This document shows, piece after piece, positions 1 to 8,957 of a stretch of DNA of 64,000 nt. The notes beneath the pieces are model-generated. The model made no database searches, was not told where the DNA came from, and saw only the letters and a program-made list of their open reading frames with translations. Where the stretch lies: positions 89,465-153,464 of the forward strand of contig JACKLW010000011.1 of assembly GCA_024235715.1 (NCBI GenBank). Direction: 5' to 3'. Made by a program: the position numbers and the translations under genes. Source of the stretch: Accumulibacter sp. GTDB lineage: Bacteria > Pseudomonadota > Gammaproteobacteria > Burkholderiales > Rhodocyclaceae. Positions within the stretch are counted from its first letter, which is position 1. Each line of letters starts with the position of its first letter.

Positions 1-235
1 TGTCGGTGACCGAAATGGAATTGTCCGCATGGATGGTAACGACGATATCATCACAATGACCGGCCAGCGCCTCGTCGATCGCGTTGTCCACCACCTCGAA
101 CACCATGTGGTGCAAACCCGTGCCATCCGAAGTATCACCGATGTACATCCCTGGACGCTTGCGCACCGCCTCCAGACCTTCCAGCTGCTGGATGCTCGAT
201 TCGTCGTAGGCGGCCTGCTCGTTTTCGTCAGTCAT
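1..235 (-). CDS. gyrB: DNA gyrase subunit B, N-terminal fragment (cut by window edge)
   Basis: The ATP-hydrolysing subunit of DNA gyrase, which introduces negative supercoils. Only the first 78 codons lie in the window, starting at an ATG at 235 on the minus strand; the gene continues beyond base 1. The visible part is the start of the GHKL ATPase domain: it has the family-typical stretch [12 protein letters not shown] followed by [20 protein letters not shown], which carries the Asn/Glu/Asp residues of the ATP-binding N-box. It follows dnaN by about 60 bases in the same direction. recF, which lies between dnaN and gyrB in many bacteria, is absent here. Confidence 0.97.
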   Translation of the reverse strand, partial: MTDENEQAAYDESSIQQLEGLEAVRKRPGMYIGDTSDGTGLHHMVFEVVDNAIDEALAGHCDDIVVTIHADNSISVTD

Positions 236-297
236 TCTTGATCCACACTGCCTTTCTTCGGTTTAACCTCTGCTGCTCTTCGTCATTAGCAACGCGC

Positions 298-1428
298 TCA
301 GATGCGCATTGGCATCACCACGTAGCGGAATCGCTCATTGCCCGGAATGCTCAGCAGCGCACTCGAATTGGCATCATTGAAACCCCACTCGATGGTTTCT
401 TCGGAACGGTTGTTCAGTACATCGAGCAGATAGGCCACATTGAAACCGACATCGAGCGCCTCGCCGTCGTAGTCGACCTCTATCTCTTCCTGCGCCTCCT
501 CCTGCTCCGCGTTGGCGGCCATGATCTTCAGACTGCCTTCCGCAAGCACCAGGCGAACGCCTCGGAACTTCTCGTTGGTCAGAATCGCCGCGCGTACCAT
601 CGACTGCAGCAAGAGCGCGCGACTGACCGATACGACATTCTTCAGGCTCGCCGGAATGACTCTCTCGTAGTCAGGGAAACGGCCATCGATCAACTTCGAG
701 ATGAGGTCTATTTCGCCAAACCGGAAACGAATCTGACTCGGCAGCATTTCGATCGACAGCGGCTCCTCGCTGTCCGCCAGCAAGCGATTCAGCTCGATCA
801 CCGTCTTGCGTGGCAGGATCAATTCCTGGCGCGCGGCACCTTCCTCACGCAGCGCGTCCGGCGCATCTTCAAGCGGCATGCTGGCGTATGCCAGGCGATG
901 TCCGTCCGTGGCCACCGCGCGCAACTCGCTGCCATCGACCAGCAGCAGGAGTCCATTCAGGTAATAGCGAACGTCCTGGGTGGCCATCGCATACTGGGTC
1001 TGAGCCAGCAGTCTGCGAAACTCCTTCTGCGGCACGCTGAACCGCCTGGCCTCACCATCGGCCAATGCGAGGCTGGGAAAGTCGTCAGCCGGCAAGGTCT
1101 GCAGGCTGAAACGGCTCTTCCCCGCTTTCACCTGCAGGCGCCGGTCGTCAAGAACCAGGCTGACTTCTTCAGATTCCGGCAGCGAACGCAGAATCTCCTG
1201 CAGCTTCCTGGCGCCAACGGTAACCGCACCGTCACCATCGCCAACTGCCCCAGTCGTCGAGGTGGTGATCTGGATCTCGATGTCGGTTGCCAGAAGAGTC
1301 AACACGTCCCCCTTCTTTTCGAGCAACACGTTCGACAGAATCGGCAATGTATGACGCCGTTCCACGATCCCCGAAACTGCCTGCAAAGGCGCCAGCAGCG
1401 TGTCGCGTCTTGTTTTGATAAGAAGCAT
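298..1428 (-). CDS. dnaN: DNA polymerase III beta sliding clamp
   Basis: The ring-shaped processivity clamp that tethers DNA polymerase III to DNA. The 376-residue product is close to the usual 366-370. It starts MLLIKTRRDTLLAPLQAVSG and keeps the family pattern RHTLPILSNVLLE near residues 25-37 and the C-terminal YVVMPMRI, which forms part of the hydrophobic peptide-binding pocket. The ATG at 1428 is the only start compatible with the conserved N-terminus. It is codirectional with dnaA (upstream, 211-base gap) and gyrB (downstream), the classical origin cluster. The gap upstream is strikingly AT-rich and may hold origin sequences and its own promoter. Confidence 0.98.
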   Translation of the reverse strand: MLLIKTRRDTLLAPLQAVSGIVERRHTLPILSNVLLEKKGDVLTLLATDIEIQITTSTTGAVGDGDGAVTVGARKLQEILRSLPESEEVSLVLDDRRLQVKAGKSRFSLQTLPADDFPSLALADGEARRFSVPQKEFRRLLAQTQYAMATQDVRYYLNGLLLLVDGSELRAVATDGHRLAYASMPLEDAPDALREEGAARQELILPRKTVIELNRLLADSEEPLSIEMLPSQIRFRFGEIDLISKLIDGRFPDYERVIPASLKNVVSVSRALLLQSMVRAAILTNEKFRGVRLVLAEGSLKIMAANAEQEEAQEEIEVDYDGEALDVGFNVAYLLDVLNNRSEETIEWGFNDANSSALLSIPGNERFRYVVMPMRI

Positions 1429-1639
1429 ATCTATAAATCCTATAAAGACTATAGTTCGAACAAATCTGTTGATATGTAGCTATTCATTTTTATTTTCAAT
1501 GCCTTGCGACAATTTCCAGAACTGAAAAAAGCGTGTCTTGCGCTGTGGGCAGAACTTAACAACTTCTCCACAGCCTCTTTCTGGCCACCTTCTCCACTTT
1601 TTCTCGGCTGCTTTTCCACCGACTTCTACAGTCCCTGAC
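1429..1639. other. dnaA-dnaN intergenic region, candidate oriC segment
   Basis: A 211-base gap between dnaN and dnaA. About 70 bases next to dnaN (1429-1500) are very AT-rich against the GC-rich surroundings. The other half holds three same-orientation sequences resembling the DnaA box TTATCCACA: TTCTCCACA at 1564-1572 (one mismatch), TTCTCCACT at 1590-1598 and TTTTCCACC at 1612-1620 (two mismatches each). An AT-rich unwinding segment beside a row of DnaA boxes between dnaA and dnaN is a known origin architecture. That this is the active origin is inference. Confidence 0.5.
1431..1457. repeat. Three 9-bp-period CTATA direct repeats upstream of dnaN
   Basis: CTATA begins at 1431, 1440 and 1449, exactly nine bases apart, giving three tandem near-repeats (CTATAAATC, CTATAAAGA, CTATAGTTC) directly in front of the dnaN start codon. 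They lie in the AT-rich half of the gap, so they could belong to a DNA-unwinding element or to a dnaN promoter/operator. The sequence does not decide which. Confidence 0.5.
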
Positions 1640-3043
1640 CTAGCCTTTGAGGACTTGCTGCAGCACATGCACGTCGTGATTGAGATCGTTGTCCTTGGTA
1701 CGCAGATCATCGATGGTTCGTACGGCGTGAAGCACAGTCGTATGGTCGCGACCGCCAAAGGCGTTGCCGATTGCCGGGTAGCTCAACGTGGTCAGATTCT
1801 TGGCCAGCCACATGGCGATCTGACGCGGTCGAACAATCACCCGCGTACGTTTCTTCGAGAACAGATCGGGAACCTTGATCTTGTAGTAATCGGCGACTGT
1901 CTTCTGAATGTTTTCGACCGTGATCTGTCGGTTGACCGAACCAATCACGTCCTTCAGCGCTTCCTTGGCCAGATCCAGCGAGATTTGCCGACCATGGAAA
2001 GCCGAGTAGGCCAGCACCTTCTTGAGTGCGCCTTCCAGTTCGCGCACATTGGAGCGCAGATGCTTGGCTATGTAGAAAGCGACTTCGTCGTCGAGCGCGA
2101 CGCTGTCAACTTCGGCTTTTTTCTTGAGGATCGCGACCCGCATTTCGGTCTCCGGCGGCTCTATCTGGACTGTCAATCCCCAGTCGAAACGCGTGATGAG
2201 GCGATCTTCCAAGCCAGATATGTTCTTCGGGTAGGTGTCACAGCTTATCACGATCTGCTTGCGCATCTCACTTAATGCATTGTAAACATAGAAGAATTCT
2301 TCCTGTGTCCGGTTCTTTCCATTGAAGAACTGAACATCGTCAAGGAGCAAGACGTCGAGCGAGCGATAGTAGCGCTTGAAAACGTCGAATGACTTCTGCT
2401 GGTAGGCGCGTACGACGTCCGAGTAATAGTCCTCGGCGTGGACGTAGCGCACGACCTTGTCTGGATAGTTGTCCAGAATGTGATTGCCGATGGCGTGCAC
2501 CAGATGCGTCTTGCCCAGACCGGCACCACCGTAAATGAACAAGGGGTTGTAAGTGGTCTCCCCGGGGTTGATCGACACCTGCCGCGAAGCGGCTCGCGCC
2601 AGGTCGTTGGCTTTCCCGACGATAAGATTGTCAAAGGTAAACGTTTGTATCAGCCTCGTTTTTTCATAGGCTGAACGGCCCTTGTTGACCAGCGACGCAG
2701 TACTTGCAGCGCTGGCGACCAGGGGCGCCTTGCTGCCGGGCGCTTCACGGGTTGCTTTGCTGTTGCCGCCCGGCGTCAGCTGTCTTGGCGTCGAAACGCG
2801 TTCGCCAAGGCTCAAGACGACACTTACCGGCGCCGAGAAGTACTCGCTGCCAAGTTCCTCGATTCGCCCAAGATAGCGCTCCTTCACCCATTTGAGGATG
2901 AAGCCGTTGGGCGCCAGCAGCCGCAAGCCGCGCGCGAAGTCCTCCTCCCCTTCCAGAACGAGGGGACGGATCCAGGTGTTGAATTGCTGAGGCGGAAGTT
3001 CCTGCTCGAACTGGCTCAGACACGAAGACCAGAAGCTAGCCAT
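1640..3043 (-). CDS. dnaA: Chromosomal replication initiator protein DnaA
   Basis: AAA+ ATPase that binds DnaA boxes and melts the origin. The product is 467 residues when started at the ATG at 3043; a TTG lies one codon upstream, but the ATG is preferred. Domain I is at residues 1-85 (FWSSCLSQFEQELPPQQFNTW), followed by a linker to about 130. The AAA+ core carries Walker A GGAGLGKTH near 172-180 and Walker B VLLLDDVQ near 232-239. The C-terminal domain IV carries the DnaA-box recognition signature GGRDHTTVLHA. It is followed by dnaN in the same direction and faces rpmH across a 322-base gap, the standard proteobacterial arrangement. Confidence 0.98.
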   Translation of the reverse strand: MASFWSSCLSQFEQELPPQQFNTWIRPLVLEGEEDFARGLRLLAPNGFILKWVKERYLGRIEELGSEYFSAPVSVVLSLGERVSTPRQLTPGGNSKATREAPGSKAPLVASAASTASLVNKGRSAYEKTRLIQTFTFDNLIVGKANDLARAASRQVSINPGETTYNPLFIYGGAGLGKTHLVHAIGNHILDNYPDKVVRYVHAEDYYSDVVRAYQQKSFDVFKRYYRSLDVLLLDDVQFFNGKNRTQEEFFYVYNALSEMRKQIVISCDTYPKNISGLEDRLITRFDWGLTVQIEPPETEMRVAILKKKAEVDSVALDDEVAFYIAKHLRSNVRELEGALKKVLAYSAFHGRQISLDLAKEALKDVIGSVNRQITVENIQKTVADYYKIKVPDLFSKKRTRVIVRPRQIAMWLAKNLTTLSYPAIGNAFGGRDHTTVLHAVRTIDDLRTKDNDLNHDVHVLQQVLKG

Positions 3044-3269
3044 CAATGGTCATGACCTGACATCCCGAAATGGTGCGCGCGAGAAAAACCGCGGCGGCGG
3101 CAGCCTGCCATGACAAGACAGCTCGACATAGAGATGGACCACTATCCCCGCGTGCGACAGGCTGCCACCTTGACACTGGTGGAAAGAACCTGCCGCCGAC
3201 CCTCTGCGCTTCGCATTCGTTGTCTTGTCGGGAGCGCTAAAGGGGTCATTCTAACCTGTCAGGCGCAAG

Positions 3270-3278
3270 TTATCCACA
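3270..3278 (+). promoter_or_regulatory. Consensus DnaA box TTATCCACA
   Basis: An exact match to the high-affinity DnaA-binding nonamer, lying between the divergent dnaA and rpmH genes, 21 bases upstream of the rpmH -35 element. It could serve origin function, dnaA autoregulation, or coordination of rpmH/rnpA transcription with replication. Confidence 0.8.
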
Positions 3279-3298
3279 GCAAGATTCGAAATATGGCC

Positions 3299-3328
3299 TT
3301 GACAAGCTTCGGTCTGAAGCTGTCTAAT
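3299..3328 (+). promoter_or_regulatory. Sigma-70-type promoter of rpmH with internal inverted repeat
   Basis: A perfect -35 TTGACA (3299-3304), an 18-base spacer and a -10 TCTAAT (3323-3328, one mismatch to TATAAT) lie 38 bases before the rpmH start. The spacer is itself an inverted repeat: AGCTTC (3305-3310), five-base loop, GAAGCT (3316-3321). With one bulged base the pairing extends outward to 3301 and 3324. Such a dyad between -35 and -10 could be an operator. Confidence 0.65.
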
Positions 3329-3365
3329 GACGCGTTCACTTCGCAATGACTTCAAGGGTTTAACC

Positions 3366-3500
3366 ATGAAACGTACCTATCAACCGTCGGTTGTTCGTCG
3401 CAAGCGCACGCACGGCTTCCTCGTTCGCATGTCCACTCGTGGCGGTCGCGCGATCATCCGTGCACGTCGCGCCAAAGGTCGTCACCGCCTGGCCGTTTGA
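3366..3500 (+). CDS. rpmH: 50S ribosomal protein L34
   Basis: A 44-residue basic protein of the large ribosomal subunit, exactly the usual length. It begins [19 protein letters not shown] and ends GRHRLAV. The family hallmark KRTYQPS and the arginine/lysine-rich helix are complete. It is first in the rpmH-rnpA-yidD-yidC-mnmE run, and its TGA overlaps the probable TTG start of rnpA, so the two are translationally coupled. It is driven by the promoter at 3299-3328. Confidence 0.98.
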   Translation: MKRTYQPSVVRRKRTHGFLVRMSTRGGRAIIRARRAKGRHRLAV

Positions 3501-3895
3501 GCGGTAGCGCCGATCCGCTTGCCAGTCTTTCGGTAGCTGCCGCCGCTTTTCCGAAGCGCTACCGCCTGTTGAAAACGGATGAGTACTCATCCGTTTTTGG
3601 TTTCAGGAAGGCGGTGAAGAGCCAGCATTTCCTGCTACATTACCGCCCTCGCGAAAGCGGTGAGACTAGCGGACCCAGGCTTGGTCTGGTCGTGGCGAAG
3701 CGTTTCCTGCGTCGTTCGGTCGATCGCAACCTGATCAAGCGGCTGGCCAGGGAACATTTCCGACTGATGCGCGCAGATCTTCGCTGCAGTGATTTCGTGC
3801 TGCGTCTGGCCGTCCGGCCGAAAGCACTCGACCGGCAGACGCTGGCGCTGGAAATCAAGCGCTTGCTGAGCAAGATGACCTCACCTCGACGATGA
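3497..3895 (+). CDS. rnpA: Ribonuclease P protein component
   Basis: The protein cofactor of RNase P, which helps the catalytic RNA trim 5' leaders from pre-tRNAs. The product is 132 residues from a TTG start at 3497, overlapping the rpmH stop; no ATG or GTG precedes the conserved [17 protein letters not shown]. The central RNA-binding RNR-type motif is present as [18 protein letters not shown]. rnpA follows rpmH in nearly all bacteria. The short N-terminal extension before FPKR is not conserved, so the exact start is uncertain. Confidence 0.93.
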   Translation: MSGSADPLASLSVAAAAFPKRYRLLKTDEYSSVFGFRKAVKSQHFLLHYRPRESGETSGPRLGLVVAKRFLRRSVDRNLIKRLAREHFRLMRADLRCSDFVLRLAVRPKALDRQTLALEIKRLLSKMTSPRR

Positions 3896-3899
3896 ACCG

Positions 3900-4109
3900 A
3901 TGAAACACATACTGCTGGCGCTGATAGGTTTTTACCGATACGCGATCAGCCCGCTGCTCGGGCGTCGTTGCCGTTTCTTCCCAAGCTGTTCGGAGTACGC
4001 AGCAGAAGCCGTAGAGAAACATGGCGCCAGCAAAGGGGCAGTACTTGCCGTGCGCCGAATCTCCCGCTGTCATCCGTGGAACGCGGGTGGTTTTGACCCC
4101 GTACCCTGA
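3900..4109 (+). CDS. yidD: Membrane protein insertion efficiency factor YidD
   Basis: A small 69-residue protein that assists YidC-dependent insertion of inner-membrane proteins. It has the amphipathic start [17 protein letters not shown] and the cysteine-bearing signature [11 protein letters not shown], then [18 protein letters not shown], which ends the family consensus. It lies four bases after rnpA and 26 bases before yidC, inside the conserved operon. Confidence 0.95.
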   Translation: MKHILLALIGFYRYAISPLLGRRCRFFPSCSEYAAEAVEKHGASKGAVLAVRRISRCHPWNAGGFDPVP

Positions 4110-4135
4110 ACATCAATCGAATCGTATAGGCTTTC

Positions 4136-5836
4136 ATGGATAACCGACGCCTGCTCCTGTTGCTGATTTTTTCCTTCTCACTGGTGATGCTCTGGGATGC
4201 CTGGCAGAAATACAATCAGCCGCCACCCGTAGCGCCAGTCGCGACGACGGCTGTGAATGGCACCGGCACGGCAGCACCGCAGCCGTCGACGAGCTTGCAT
4301 ACCGCGGCGCCTGTCGTCCCCGGAGCACCCGCCGACATCCTTGCACCGGCGGCTCGAAAAGGTGAAACAGTCACCATCAGGACCGATCTCTTCGTCGCCG
4401 AGATCTCGGTGCAGGGGGGCGACATCGTTCGCCTGGTTCTCGATGACTACAAGGATACAGAGGCCAAGAGCAAGGACTTCGCCTTCTTCGACGCCCGTCA
4501 CAAGTATGTCGCGCAGAGCGGGCTGATTGGCGACGGTTTGCCCAACCACAAGACCGTGTTCACGGTGGTCCCCGGGAACCGGGAATTTGGCGCCGACGAC
4601 AAGACCCTGCAGCTGCGCCTGGAAGCGCCGTCCAGCAACGGCGTCAAAGTCACCAAGATCTACACCTTCACGCGCGGCAGCTACCTGATCGACGTCACGC
4701 AGGAGATCGACAATGGCGGCGACAAGGAAGTTGCGGCGCATGCCTACTATCAGTTGCAACGGGATACCAGGAAGCCGGAAGGCGAGAGCAGGATGGTGTC
4801 CACCTTCACCGGGCCGGCGGTCTACACAGAGCAGGAAAAGTATCAGAAGATCAGTTTCTCCGACGTCGAGAGTGGCAAGGCCAAGTTTGTGACCCAGGCT
4901 GACAATGGCTGGATCGCGATGGTTCAACACTACTTCGTCGCCGCGTGGCTGCCCCCGGAGAAACTGCCCCGAGAGTTCTACATGCGCGCACTGAATGGTG
5001 GCGCCGACCCGACGGTTACGGCCGGCGTTATCGTCCCGGTACCGGTCGTCGCAGCAGGCGCCAGGGCCAGCTCCTCTGTCCCGCTATATGCCGGGCCACA
5101 GCTGCAGAGCAGACTCGATCATCTGGCCCTGCCCAAGGCGGAAGGTGGCATTGGTGCGCAGGGATTGCCACTGGTCGTCGACTACGGCTGGCTGACCATC
5201 GTTGCCGCCCCGATTTTCTGGTGTCTGCAGGCGATCCACAAGCTGGTCGGCAACTGGGGCTGGTCGATCGTCCTGCTGACGGTCGGTATCAAGTTGCTGT
5301 TCTTTCCGCTGTCGGCGGCGAGCTACAAGTCGATGGCCAAGATGCGCCAGGTGACGCCGCGGCTGGTTGCGCTCAAGGAACGCCACGCCGGCGATCGCCA
5401 GAAGCTGAACCAGGAAATGATGGAGCTCTACAAGCGCGAGAAGATCAACCCGCTTGGTGGCTGCCTGCCGATCGCCGTCCAGATCCCGGTGTTCATTGCC
5501 CTCTACTGGGCTCTGCTTGGCGCCGTCGAAATCCGGGATGCGCCGTGGATCCTGTGGATCACCGATCTCTCAGCGAGCGATCCCTACTACGTGCTGCCGG
5601 TGCTGATGGTGCTGACGATGCTCATCCAGACGCGGCTCAATCCGACGCCGCCGGATCCCATCCAGGCCAAAGTGATGATGATGATGCCGTTCATCTTTGG
5701 CGCCATGTTCTTCTTCTTTCCGGCCGGGCTGGTTCTCTACTGGGTGGTCAACAACACCCTGTCGATTGCCCAGCAATGGCAGATTACCAGGATGATGGAA
5801 GGTGGCAAGAAAGCCGCCAACGACGCCAAGGCCTGA
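4136..5836 (+). CDS. yidC: Membrane protein insertase YidC (Oxa1 family)
   Basis: Inserts and folds inner-membrane proteins, alone or with SecYEG. The 566-residue product has an N-terminal membrane anchor (residues 5-20, [15 protein letters not shown]). A variable Pro/Ala-rich linker follows, then a large periplasmic beta domain to about residue 350. The conserved C-terminal five-helix insertase core comes last and includes [20 protein letters not shown] near 440-460. It is codirectional with yidD. Its last 35 bases overlap the GTG start of mnmE, so coupled translation is likely. The usual length in Gram-negatives is about 540-560. Confidence 0.97.
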   Translation: MDNRRLLLLLIFSFSLVMLWDAWQKYNQPPPVAPVATTAVNGTGTAAPQPSTSLHTAAPVVPGAPADILAPAARKGETVTIRTDLFVAEISVQGGDIVRLVLDDYKDTEAKSKDFAFFDARHKYVAQSGLIGDGLPNHKTVFTVVPGNREFGADDKTLQLRLEAPSSNGVKVTKIYTFTRGSYLIDVTQEIDNGGDKEVAAHAYYQLQRDTRKPEGESRMVSTFTGPAVYTEQEKYQKISFSDVESGKAKFVTQADNGWIAMVQHYFVAAWLPPEKLPREFYMRALNGGADPTVTAGVIVPVPVVAAGARASSSVPLYAGPQLQSRLDHLALPKAEGGIGAQGLPLVVDYGWLTIVAAPIFWCLQAIHKLVGNWGWSIVLLTVGIKLLFFPLSAASYKSMAKMRQVTPRLVALKERHAGDRQKLNQEMMELYKREKINPLGGCLPIAVQIPVFIALYWALLGAVEIRDAPWILWITDLSASDPYYVLPVLMVLTMLIQTRLNPTPPDPIQAKVMMMMPFIFGAMFFFFPAGLVLYWVVNNTLSIAQQWQITRMMEGGKKAANDAKA

Positions 5837-7178
5837 GTCGGGGAACATAGCAGCGACGATAGCCGCTATCGCGACCGCTCCCGGTCGTGGTGGCATCGGC
5901 ATCGTCCGTGTCTCGGGTGCGACCCTCCTCGGTTTCGCCGAGGCACTGAGTGGCAAGCGCCCTGCGGCTCGCCGGGCGATGCTCGCCGACTTCATTGCTT
6001 CCGACGACAGCGTCATCGACAGCGGCCTGCTGCTGTATTTCCCTGCGCCGCGTTCCTTTACCGGCGAGGACGTCCTCGAGCTGCACGGCCATGGTGGGCC
6101 GGTGATCATGCAGCTGCTCCTGGCGCGCTGCCTGGAGCTTGGCGCAAGACTGGCAGACCCTGGCGAGTTTACCCGCCGCGCTTACCTCAACGGCAAGCTC
6201 GACCTGGCGCAGGCCGAAGCGGTCATCGACCTGATCGATGCCGCAACGGCGGCGGCGGCGCGTAGCGCCGTGCGCTCCCTGCAGGGTGAGTTCTCGCGCG
6301 AAGTCACGGCGCTGCTCGAGCAGCTGATAGAGCTGCGTGCGCTGGTCGAAGCGACTCTCGATTTTCCTGAAGAGGAAGTCGACTTCCTCGAATCGGCTGA
6401 CGCCCTTGGCCGCCTCGATCGCCTGCAGCAGCGCCTTCACGCCGTCTTCGAGCGTGCCCGCCAGGGTCGCTTGCTGCAGGGCGGCCTGCACGTCGTTCTC
6501 GCCGGCCAGCCCAACGTTGGCAAGTCCAGTCTGCTAAATTGTCTTGCCGGTGACGAACTGGCCATCGTCACGCCGCTTCCTGGCACCACCAGAGACGTCG
6601 TACGCGGGACCCTGCAGGTCGAAGGCATTCCTCTGCACGTCATTGACACCGCCGGCCTGCGCGACACAGCAGACCAGATCGAGCGAATCGGCATCGAACG
6701 CACCTGGCGCGAGATCGACCGCGCCGACGTCGTTGTCCTGCTCGTCGATGCGCGTACTGGCGTCAATGATGCCGACCGGGCGATTCTCGCTCAATTGCCC
6801 AGCCACCTCGCTCGCCTGACCGTGCACAACAAGATCGACCTCGCTGGCCGGGCAGCCGAATTTGATGAACAAGCCGACTGCCCGACCATTTTTCTTTCCG
6901 CCCGATCTGGCGAAGGCGTCGAACTGTTGCGCCAGGCCTTGTTGCGCATCGCTGGCTGGCACCCGGCGGAAAACGTCTTCATCGCTCGCGAACGTCATCT
7001 GCGTGCCCTGGCCGAAACCCGGCAGCGTATCGACCAGGCGCGTGCGCAACTGCCGCAGCTCGAACTGTTCGCCGAAGAGCTGCGTCTGGCGCAACTGGCG
7101 CTGGCGACCATAACCGGAGCATTCAGCGCCGACGATCTGCTTGGCGAGATTTTCGGCCGTTTCTGCATAGGCAAGTAG
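5802..7178 (+). CDS. mnmE: tRNA uridine-5-carboxymethylaminomethyl GTPase MnmE
   Basis: A GTPase that works with MnmG to install the cmnm5 group on wobble uridine 34 of tRNAs. The 458-residue product starts at GTG 5802 inside yidC; no other start codon precedes the conserved [14 protein letters not shown]. The N-terminal tetrahydrofolate-binding domain is followed by the G domain near 230-380: G1 [10 protein letters not shown]3 DTAGLR, G4 NKID. The C-terminal FCIGK supplies the catalytic cysteine typical of MnmE. Its partner mnmG lies 11 kb downstream at 18404, separated by an unrelated block. Confidence 0.96.
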   Translation: MARKPPTTPRPESGNIAATIAAIATAPGRGGIGIVRVSGATLLGFAEALSGKRPAARRAMLADFIASDDSVIDSGLLLYFPAPRSFTGEDVLELHGHGGPVIMQLLLARCLELGARLADPGEFTRRAYLNGKLDLAQAEAVIDLIDAATAAAARSAVRSLQGEFSREVTALLEQLIELRALVEATLDFPEEEVDFLESADALGRLDRLQQRLHAVFERARQGRLLQGGLHVVLAGQPNVGKSSLLNCLAGDELAIVTPLPGTTRDVVRGTLQVEGIPLHVIDTAGLRDTADQIERIGIERTWREIDRADVVVLLVDARTGVNDADRAILAQLPSHLARLTVHNKIDLAGRAAEFDEQADCPTIFLSARSGEGVELLRQALLRIAGWHPAENVFIARERHLRALAETRQRIDQARAQLPQLELFAEELRLAQLALATITGAFSADDLLGEIFGRFCIGK

Positions 7179-7309
7179 AGCAGCAGCGCCTTTTGGCGTG
7201 CGGAACGGTGTCCGCCCGGCAGCCTTCCGCTGTCGACGAAACCAATCACCTTTCCGGGTCTTCGCTTCGCCGGACTACGCAAGGTAAACAGAGCACAGGA
7301 ACATAGACG

Positions 7310-8071
7310 ATGAACTGGGATCCAGAGCAATACCTCAAATTTGTCGAGGCGCGTCGTCGGCCGGCGCTCGATCTGCTCGCCCGGCTTGGCGGCAAATCGC
7401 CGACGACCGTTGTTGACCTTGGCTGTGGTGCCGGCAATATCACCCGGCTGCTGGCCGAACACTGGCCACAGGCAAAAATCACCGGTATCGACAATGACGC
7501 AGCGATGCTGAAGAAGGCCTCGTCGACCGCCTCGACGATTGACTGGCAGCAGGCCGACATTGGCAAGTGGCAGCCCGCGGTCGAACCCGATCTGATCTTT
7601 TCGAATGCGGCCCTGCACTGGCTCGGCGATCACCCGCATCTCCTGCCAGCCCTCACCGAACGACTCGCCGACGGCGGTGTGTTGGCGGTGCAGATGCCGT
7701 CCAACTTCAGCGCCCCGTCGCACCAGATCCTGCGCAAACTGGCCGATGACTATCGCTGGCAGCAGACGCTCGGCGGTATCGAGATGGGCAAGGTCCTCTC
7801 GGCTGCCGAGTATCATCGCCTCCTGGCGCCGCATTGCCGCCATCTGGAAGTTTGGGAGACGACCTATTGGCAGGCGTTGAGCGGTGACGATGCGATTGTC
7901 GAGTGGATGAAAGGAACCGCCCTGGTGCCGTATCTCGCACGTCTCGACGCCACTGCCGGCGAGCGTTTTCTGGCCGCCTATCGAGAGCCACTGGCGGTCG
8001 TCTATCCGCGCGGCGCCGATGGACTCACACTCTTTCCGTTCACGCGAGTCTTTTTTGTGGCGCAACGCTGA
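7310..8071 (+). CDS. tam: Trans-aconitate 2-methyltransferase (SAM-dependent)
   Basis: Methylates trans-aconitate, a by-product that inhibits aconitase, using S-adenosylmethionine. The 253-residue product matches the E. coli Tam length and pattern. It starts MNWDPEQYLKFVEARRRPALDLLARL and has the SAM-binding motif I VVDLGCGAGNITRLLA near residues 35-50. The acidic loop GIDNDAAML and motif SNAALHWLGDH follow. Its TGA is directly followed by the GTG of the TSUP permease gene, so the two are likely cotranscribed. The substrate is assigned by family resemblance only. Confidence 0.85.
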   Translation: MNWDPEQYLKFVEARRRPALDLLARLGGKSPTTVVDLGCGAGNITRLLAEHWPQAKITGIDNDAAMLKKASSTASTIDWQQADIGKWQPAVEPDLIFSNAALHWLGDHPHLLPALTERLADGGVLAVQMPSNFSAPSHQILRKLADDYRWQQTLGGIEMGKVLSAAEYHRLLAPHCRHLEVWETTYWQALSGDDAIVEWMKGTALVPYLARLDATAGERFLAAYREPLAVVYPRGADGLTLFPFTRVFFVAQR

Positions 8072-8851
8072 GTGGCCTTCACCGGCACCGAGTATTCCGC
8101 ATTTCTCGCGTTGGGGACGGCGGCGCTGTTCGCCGGTTTCATCGATGCCGTGGTCGGCGGCGGTGGTCTGATACAGATCCCGGCGCTATTCACTACCCTG
8201 CCGAATGAAATTCCGGCGACGCTCTTCGGCACCAACAAGTTCGCCAGTGTGTTCGGCACCAGCAATGCCGCATGGCGCTATGCGCGGCGGGTGAGCATGC
8301 CATGGCGAACGACGCTGCCCGCGGCTCTCGCCGCGTTTGCGTTCTCCTACCTTGGCGCCGCGGCGGTTGCCTGGATGCCGCCCGAACTGCTGCGGCCGTT
8401 GATCCTTGCCTTGCTCATCGGCGCGGCTGCGTACACTTTCGCGCGCAGCGATTTCGGCGCAATTCATCGGCCGCAACACACGGGTCGTCGCGAGTTCGTG
8501 TATGCGCTGATCGTCGGCGGCGCGATCGGCTTTTACGACGGCTTCTTTGGACCTGGGACCGGCAGCTTCCTGATCTTTCTGTTCATCCGCTTCTTCGGTT
8601 TTGACTTTCTGCACGCCTCGGCAGCATCGAAAGTGGTGAACGTAGCCACCAATCTCGCGGCCATGGGCTATTTCATTCCCAATGGCCATATTCTGCTCGG
8701 CGTTGCGCTGTTGATGGCCACCTGCAACGTCCTGGGCTCGCTGATCGGCACTCACCTCGCCCTGCGGCATGGCAGTGGTTTCGTTCGCAAGGTTTTTTTG
8801 TGCGTTGTCGGCCTGTTTATCGTCAAATTCGCGCACGATACCTTCGCCTGA
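8072..8851 (+). CDS. TSUP (TauE/SafE) family membrane permease
   Basis: A predicted eight-helix inner-membrane protein of 259 residues. The family moves sulfite, sulfoacetate or other organosulfur anions. The first helix carries the glycine-rich repeat signature AGFIDAVVGGGGLIQIPAL, and the second half repeats it as GFYDGFFGPGTGSFLIFLF, the internal duplication typical of TSUP proteins. It starts at GTG 8072 immediately after the tam stop codon with no gap. The substrate cannot be deduced from sequence, and no sulfur-metabolism gene lies beside it. Confidence 0.85.
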   Translation: MAFTGTEYSAFLALGTAALFAGFIDAVVGGGGLIQIPALFTTLPNEIPATLFGTNKFASVFGTSNAAWRYARRVSMPWRTTLPAALAAFAFSYLGAAAVAWMPPELLRPLILALLIGAAAYTFARSDFGAIHRPQHTGRREFVYALIVGGAIGFYDGFFGPGTGSFLIFLFIRFFGFDFLHASAASKVVNVATNLAAMGYFIPNGHILLGVALLMATCNVLGSLIGTHLALRHGSGFVRKVFLCVVGLFIVKFAHDTFA

Positions 8852-8957
8852 GCTTGTCTTGTGCACTCAGCGGCCGCACAATGTCCGAGTGCCGCCAGGC
8901 AGTCTGCGGCACGAACACACCGATTAACGCAGCAATGAATCGTGTTGAGGGGAGACA

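Larger units (their letters stand above)
3044..3365. other. dnaA-rpmH intergenic region
   Basis: A 322-base divergent gap. It contains one perfect DnaA box (3270-3278), the rpmH promoter (3299-3328) with an embedded dyad, and presumably the dnaA promoter, which I cannot place with confidence. No open reading frame here looks like a real gene. The single perfect box next to an AT-richer patch (about 3280-3300) makes this either a DnaA autoregulation site or the second half of a bipartite origin. Confidence 0.6.
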
